Part shown: positions 59,910-64,000 of the stretch, one piece after another
How the letters are laid out: the number at the start of each line of letters is the position of its first letter
How positions within the stretch are numbered: the stretch's first letter is position 1
Assembly (NCBI GenBank): GCA_030017715.1
Contig: JASEIU010000001.1
Location: forward strand, 651,834-715,833
DNA from: Candidatus Saccharicenans sp.
GTDB lineage: Bacteria > Acidobacteriota > Aminicenantia > Aminicenantales > Saccharicenantaceae
Direction of reading: 5' to 3'
Length of the DNA: 64,000 bases
Notes under the pieces: model-generated
Seen by the model: only the letters and a program-made list of their open reading frames with translations
What the model was told of the DNA's origin: nothing
Database searches by the model: none
Made by a program: the position numbers and the translations under genes

Positions 59910-60161
59910 AAGAGAGAGGGAACACAATATATTGTATAGGTTAAAAATGGTAGACTATATTGCGGTCATTTTAGATAATAATTTTCGGTTTTTGTCTTCC
60001 CACACCTGCTATTTAGCCATGCTCCCCGGCTCCCGAATTATCCCCGGCGCCAGCGAGCCCTGCGGGCTGACCGGAAAGTCTCTATCGGGAGAAGGCCGGA
60101 CGGACGTCTGCCGGAGTTAACCGGCCTGGGATATAACAATAAAAGGATAAACAGGCTCAAA

Positions 60162-62390
60162 ATGAAGAAAATCAGAGCTTTGAAATATTTTATGGCCGCA
60201 TTTCTGGCCCTGTTTTTTATTGCCGGCAAACCGCCTGAGTTCGGCCGGGAAAGCAATTTTTTCCAGGGTTATGTGATACCCCGGCCGGTGGTCAGGGTAG
60301 GACTGCTGGTCGGGATGAAGCAGGCGGTGATCAGCTCTTCTTCCGGCATGAAAATCTATGAAATCGGCCGTGAATACCGGCTGCTGGCCGAAGATGCCGA
60401 GGAAGTGGTCATCAAGGTCGAAAAAGAGAAGCTGACCGAAAAATTTGTCCTGCTGATAACCCAGACCAGCGACTATCAGGAAGCCGAGCTCCTGGCGGCT
60501 GAACTTAGCCAGAAGCTGCCCGGTCAGGTCCTGGTAGAAGAAAAGATAGAGGCGGGGACAAAACTGTATCAGCTCAAATACGGCGAATTCCTGACCAGGG
60601 GACAGGCCCTGGAATCGATCAGGCTGCTGGAAACTCTGGGGTATCGCGAGGTCTGGATAATCAGAGAAATAGTCAGCCTGCCCGAGCCCGGAAACATCTG
60701 GCTGCAGGTGGACCATAAGCTCCAATCCTTCAACAAAGAGGCCGACCTGTACTTCATTCCGGCCTTTCCCGAGAGTTTTCTCAGGCTCAATGGCCGCAGC
60801 TATCGTGGTATTTTCCAGCTAAAGAATACCGGCCGCGGTCTGGCTTTGATCAATATTTTGAACCTCGAAGATTACCTGAAAGGCGTGGTCCCGCTGGAGA
60901 TGTCTCCCGGAACCTTCAATGCCCTGGAGGCCCTGAAAGCCCAGGCCGTGGCCGCCAGGACTTATGCCCTGAAGAATCTCGGTGGATACAAAGCTCTTGG
61001 TTTTGACCTGACCGATACCCAGAGCTCCCAGGTCTATGGCGGCCTGTCAGCCGAGCATCCCCTGAGCAACCGGGCGGTGGAGGAAACCGCCGGCGAAGTC
61101 ATAACTTATAAAAATGAACTGATCAACGCCCTTTACACCAGCACCTGCGGCGGGATGACCGAGGATGCCGAAAAGATCTTTTCCGGTCGTCCGGTTCCCT
61201 ACCTGAAGAGCGTAAGCTGCAGCCACGAGAAACAGCCGGAATGGCGACTGGAAACCTCTCGCGCCTACCCCGGAATCAGAATAAGAGAGCGGGATGTTCT
61301 GGCCGAGGTCTTTCCTTTGCTGGCGGCCGGAATAATTACTCACCACAGCTCGTCTGACTATTTTGACCAGCCGGTATCAGGCGAAGAAGCTGCCAGCGCG
61401 CTCCACCGGGTTAATGAGTTCAAACAAATCAATAACCCGGCAGCCACCCCCGGACTGGGAAAATTGTCCCGGATTAACTTTGTGGAGCTAGCCCACGGTC
61501 TGGTTGAGTTCTTCGGCTGGCAGGAAAAGACGGATTTGCTGCTCCTCCCGGCAGAAGTTGATTTTTTGCTTAATGGCCACCAGCGGAATAAAGAATTGAA
61601 AGAGGCCGACCGGAAAGCTCTGGCCTATCTGCTGCAATCCGGAATATATCCCAGCTACCTGCGCGACGACAACCTGTTCCGACCTGTGACCAGGGCCGAG
61701 CTGGCCTTCATCCTGAAAAAATCGCTGAGCTGGCTGGAAGACCTTTACCACCAGGGCACTTTCCTGGGGAAAAAAGGAGACCAGCTGGAGGTGATGGAAG
61801 ATAACAGCCGTCGCCTTCTGCCCTGGCCGGCTGACAGCTACCTGCTGAGAAGTCTGGAAGAAGGAGTTTTCCCGGCCAGGTCGCTGATTCTTCTGGGGGG
61901 TGAAAAAATAAGATGGATTGAAGCTGACGGCCGGGTGAAGTTGCTGGAAGTCATCTATCCGTCCAATACTAACCTGCTGGACCGCAGCTCCCGCTACAAC
62001 CGCTGGAACGTCAGGGTGTCACGCCAGGAATTGGAAAAGAATATCCTCAAGTCCTATCCCCAGGTCGGGCCGCTTACCGGCCTCAAGGTTCTCCAGCGGG
62101 GAAAATCCAACCGGGTAATTGAACTGCAGGTTATCGGCGAGAAAGGCACGGTGGTGGTGCAGGGCCTGCGGGTGCGCTGGGTGTTGAATCTGAAGGATAC
62201 GCTCTTTTCCATCGACCGCGAGTATGACCATTCCGGCCGGCTGTCGCATTTTGTGTTCAGCGGCCGCGGCTGGGGTCACGGAGTCGGTTTATGCCAGGTC
62301 GGAGCTTACGGGATGGCTCTGGCCGGTGCCGATTACAAGGAAATCGTCAGTCACTACTATAAGAACACTAAGATAGAAAAAATCCACTGA
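60162..62390 (+). CDS. SpoIID/LytB-domain protein
   Basis: The 742-residue exported protein has a signal peptide (about residues 1-24), a SPOR-like stretch (about 90-165, FVLLITQTSDYQEAELLAAEL), and a SpoIID domain (about 195-740) in which LEDYLKGVVPLEMSP and ALKAQAVAARTYAL are canonical and the C-terminus carries FSGRGWGHGVGLCQVGAYGMA. SpoIID is a lytic transglycosylase acting on denuded glycan strands. Within the domain, between residues about 370 and 560, an insert resembling an S-layer-homology module (FRPVTRAELAFILKKSL) is present. In non-sporulating diderms such proteins are expected to act on septal peptidoglycan. The start follows AAAGGATAAACAGG. Confidence 0.87.
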   Translation: MKKIRALKYFMAAFLALFFIAGKPPEFGRESNFFQGYVIPRPVVRVGLLVGMKQAVISSSSGMKIYEIGREYRLLAEDAEEVVIKVEKEKLTEKFVLLITQTSDYQEAELLAAELSQKLPGQVLVEEKIEAGTKLYQLKYGEFLTRGQALESIRLLETLGYREVWIIREIVSLPEPGNIWLQVDHKLQSFNKEADLYFIPAFPESFLRLNGRSYRGIFQLKNTGRGLALINILNLEDYLKGVVPLEMSPGTFNALEALKAQAVAARTYALKNLGGYKALGFDLTDTQSSQVYGGLSAEHPLSNRAVEETAGEVITYKNELINALYTSTCGGMTEDAEKIFSGRPVPYLKSVSCSHEKQPEWRLETSRAYPGIRIRERDVLAEVFPLLAAGIITHHSSSDYFDQPVSGEEAASALHRVNEFKQINNPAATPGLGKLSRINFVELAHGLVEFFGWQEKTDLLLLPAEVDFLLNGHQRNKELKEADRKALAYLLQSGIYPSYLRDDNLFRPVTRAELAFILKKSLSWLEDLYHQGTFLGKKGDQLEVMEDNSRRLLPWPADSYLLRSLEEGVFPARSLILLGGEKIRWIEADGRVKLLEVIYPSNTNLLDRSSRYNRWNVRVSRQELEKNILKSYPQVGPLTGLKVLQRGKSNRVIELQVIGEKGTVVVQGLRVRWVLNLKDTLFSIDREYDHSGRLSHFVFSGRGWGHGVGLCQVGAYGMALAGADYKEIVSHYYKNTKIEKIH

Positions 62391-62416
62391 AAAAATTTCA
62401 ACCGCCTGACTCCGGG

Positions 62417-62445
62417 TTGACAACAGCCCTGATCCGTTGTAGAAG
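62417..62445 (+). promoter_or_regulatory. Possible promoter of uppP
   Basis: TTGACA (62417-62422) and TAGAAG (62440-62445, four matches of six) lie 17 bases apart, about 46 bases before the uppP start. Read-through from the SpoIID-like gene is also possible. Confidence 0.4.
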
Positions 62446-62490
62446 ATTGGTTCGCCGTCTGATTCAGGCTGTAAGGTAAGAGGCCGCTGG

Positions 62491-63270
62491 ATGAATTATT
62501 TTCAGGCGCTGGTGCTCGGTTTTCTTCAGGGTCTGGGAGAGTTTCTGCCCATTTCCAGTTCGGCCCATCTGGTGATCGGTCCCTATTTTTTCAACTGGAA
62601 CTATCAGGGATTGCGTTATGATGTCATGCTCCACCTGGGTACTCTACTGGCCATCGCGGCTTATTTCTGGAAGGACTGGATAAAAATAATTGTTGACGGC
62701 CTGACCGGGAAAAAAGGACCGGAGGGACGCTTTTTGTTTTATCTCCTGCTGGCCACCGTGCCCGGAGCCCTGGCCGGGTATTTCCTGGAAGAGAAAGCCG
62801 AAACCGTCTTCCGGGAACCGCAGGTAATAGCCGGAAGCCTGATTTTCTTCTCCCTTTTCATCTTTTTAGCCGACCGCCTGGCCAGAAATAGGAAGGGCCT
62901 GGAGGAATTGAGCCTGGTTGAAGTTTTGCTGATCGGCCTGGCTCAGAGCCTGGCCATCGTTCCCGGGGCCTCGCGCTCGGGAATGACCATCATGATGGCT
63001 CTTTTCCTGGGCTACCGCCGTCAGGCGGCGGCCAGGTTTTCCTTTCTCCTGGCCACCCCGGTGATTGTCGGGGCGGCCCTGCTGGAGCTGCCGAAAATAG
63101 CTCTGTCGGCCATTGACGGGCCCTTTATTGCCGGTTTCCTGTCCTCGGCTCTGTTCGGCTTTCTGTCCATCGGTTTCCTGCTATCATTTCTCAAGACCAG
63201 AAACCTGGTTCCCTTTGTTGTCTACCGCCTGGTTCTGGCTCTGCTGATTTTGTTCAAGTATTTTCTGTAA
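62491..63270 (+). CDS. uppP: Undecaprenyl-diphosphate phosphatase (BacA/UppP)
   Basis: The 259-residue membrane protein has about eight helices and both active-site motifs: GEFLPISSSAHLVIG (about residues 11-25) and PGASRSGMTIMMA (near 162). It recycles the carrier lipid undecaprenyl diphosphate for peptidoglycan and other envelope polymers. Family length is about 270. AAGAGG lies before the ATG. Location beside a SpoIID-like protein fits cell-wall synthesis and links to the polyprenyl synthase at 8373. Confidence 0.95.
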   Translation: MNYFQALVLGFLQGLGEFLPISSSAHLVIGPYFFNWNYQGLRYDVMLHLGTLLAIAAYFWKDWIKIIVDGLTGKKGPEGRFLFYLLLATVPGALAGYFLEEKAETVFREPQVIAGSLIFFSLFIFLADRLARNRKGLEELSLVEVLLIGLAQSLAIVPGASRSGMTIMMALFLGYRRQAAARFSFLLATPVIVGAALLELPKIALSAIDGPFIAGFLSSALFGFLSIGFLLSFLKTRNLVPFVVYRLVLALLILFKYFL

Positions 63271-63335
63271 ATTGACTTATAACCCTATCTCCCCTAAAAT
63301 ACGGCTTAAATTTATCGATTTTCCTGGAGGAAAAA

Positions 63336-64000
63336 ATGAAAAATACGGCTCTGGCCCCGGACCGAAAAGAAGCCCGCGAGTTCCAGACGGCTTCGACCGG
63401 GCTTTTTTTCAAGGTCAAAAAAGTGCTGTACGAAAAAAAATCGACTTTTCAAAAGATAGAAATCATCGAAAATGATTTTTACGGCCGGGTGCTGTTCCTG
63501 GACGGTCTGGTCCAGACCACCGAGAGAGATGAATTTTTCTATCACGAAATGCTGGTTCACCCGGCTCTGGCCTGCCTGCCTCGCCCGGAGAAGGTTCTGA
63601 TCATCGGCGGAGGTGACGGCGGCGCCCTGCGGGAAGTTCTGAAACACCCGGTCAAGAAAGCCTGGCTGGTGGAAATAGACCAGGAAGTAATTCGGGCCTG
63701 CGAGAAATACTTTCCCTGGCTCGACCGGGCCCTGTCGGACCCCAGGGCCGAGCTGGCCATCGCCGACGGTTTTGATTTTATCCAGAAAACCAGGGAGCGC
63801 TTTGAGGCCATCATCGTTGACTCGTCCGACCCGGTTGGCCCTTCGGCCATCCTTCACGCCCGCGATTTTTATCTCAAGCTGAAAAAGGTGTTGAAGCCCG
63901 GCGGTCTGATCGTGGCCCAGGCCGGCTCCCAGCTTCTTCATTTAAGGGAACACGAGCAAAAAGCCCGGTTCCTGAAGAGGATGTTCAAAGTGGCCCGCTT
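63336..64000 (+). CDS. speE: Polyamine aminopropyltransferase (spermidine synthase), truncated by window edge
   Basis: The reading frame starts at ATG 63336, five bases after GGAGG (63326-63330), and stays open for 221 codons to the window edge. It has the SpeE features: an N-terminal beta-part (QKIEIIENDFYGRVLFLDG, then TTERDEFFYHEM), the SAM-binding GGGDGGALREVLKH, VEIDQEVI, and VDSSDPVGPS. The enzyme transfers an aminopropyl group from decarboxylated SAM to putrescine. Normal length is about 280-290, so about 60 residues are missing beyond the edge. Downstream would be expected speD. It follows uppP after 65 bases. Confidence 0.93.
   Translation, partial: MKNTALAPDRKEAREFQTASTGLFFKVKKVLYEKKSTFQKIEIIENDFYGRVLFLDGLVQTTERDEFFYHEMLVHPALACLPRPEKVLIIGGGDGGALREVLKHPVKKAWLVEIDQEVIRACEKYFPWLDRALSDPRAELAIADGFDFIQKTRERFEAIIVDSSDPVGPSAILHARDFYLKLKKVLKPGGLIVAQAGSQLLHLREHEQKARFLKRMFKVAR

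Larger units (their letters stand above)
59652..60161. other. Long leader/intergenic region before the SpoIID-like gene
   Basis: A hairpin (CATCCG/CGGATG, 59662-59688, with inner CCGG/CCGG) follows the GH97 stop. Two promoters face right (listed separately). A frame from 59947 (ATG) to 60120 encodes a 57-residue peptide (RBS weak). Between 60056 and 60126 lie AGCCC/GGGCT and GGCCGG/CCGGCC hairpins. No riboswitch was recognised, and the small frame is not convincing. Confidence 0.45.

Noticed and set aside
63312-63941. 209-codon minus-strand frame at the right edge
   Set aside because: The plus strand carries a truncated spermidine synthase with SAM-binding motifs; the minus frame is its shadow.

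Overview
The window reads as a chromosome segment of an anaerobic, diderm, non-phototrophic bacterium with moderately high GC content. Candidatus Aminicenantes or a nearby Acidobacteriota-like lineage fits best, but this is inferred from gene content only. Outer-membrane biogenesis genes (BamA, Skp/OmpH, LolC/LolD-like, beta-barrels, type IV minor pilins) show a Gram-negative envelope. NuoEFG-like and NfnAB-like flavoprotein genes point to anaerobic NAD(P)/ferredoxin balancing. Exported S9 and M14 peptidases, a GH97 glycosidase and a sodium:amino-acid symporter suggest a heterotroph living on peptides and sugars. No phage, insertion sequence, CRISPR array or rRNA was seen.

Layout. 1-2308: minus-strand operon of type IV minor pilins that runs off the left edge. 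2688-4799: S9 peptidase. 5112-5578: tRNA-Lys(CTT), then a GspG-like small membrane protein. 5802-7172: AgcS-type symporter. 7461-10259: rpoZ, meeting convergently and overlapping a CYTH - polyprenyl synthase - TatD operon. 10351-14298: DUF885 protein, FabH and an SDR on the minus strand. 14412-19714: alpha-oxoamine synthase, SpoIVB-type S55 protease and a secreted propeller protein. 19961-22677: EF-P, a GHMP kinase and an RNase Z-like enzyme. 22678-31949: a hairpin-rich spacer, a lipoprotein amidohydrolase, then NuoE-NuoF-NuoG-NfnA-NfnB. 32127-40992: RNase HIII, AlaX, two MacB-like permeases, a pyruvate-kinase-C-like protein, RluB and a Lon-like protease. 41128-50200: GNAT, RibH, NusB, LysS, LolC, LolD, BamA, OmpH and FabZ, closed by an intrinsic terminator. 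50273-53248: LolA-like protein, PAS-GGDEF protein and beta-barrel. 53259-59651: a giant M14 protein and GH97. 60162-64000: SpoIID-like protein, UppP and a truncated spermidine synthase.

Themes. The envelope is the main subject: lipoprotein sorting, OMP assembly, isoprenoid carrier supply and recycling (polyprenyl synthase, UppP), septal or peptidoglycan processing (SpoIID) and pili. Two points stand out. First, the familiar bamA-skp-fabZ neighbourhood lacks lpxD, lpxA and lpxB, while an alpha-oxoamine synthase of the serine-palmitoyltransferase type sits beside an SDR and FabH; an outer membrane rich in sphingolipid rather than lipid A is a testable idea. Second, the five redox genes form one tightly coupled operon that may encode a composite electron-bifurcating transhydrogenase.

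Regulation. Several promoters show an extended -10 (TGn followed by TATAAT-like), and others show TTGACA-like -35 boxes at 17 bp. Three intrinsic terminators are clear. Two start sites look non-canonical: an ATT start for the RluB-type gene, and a near-leaderless BamA. All family assignments are from reading the sequence; no database search was run.
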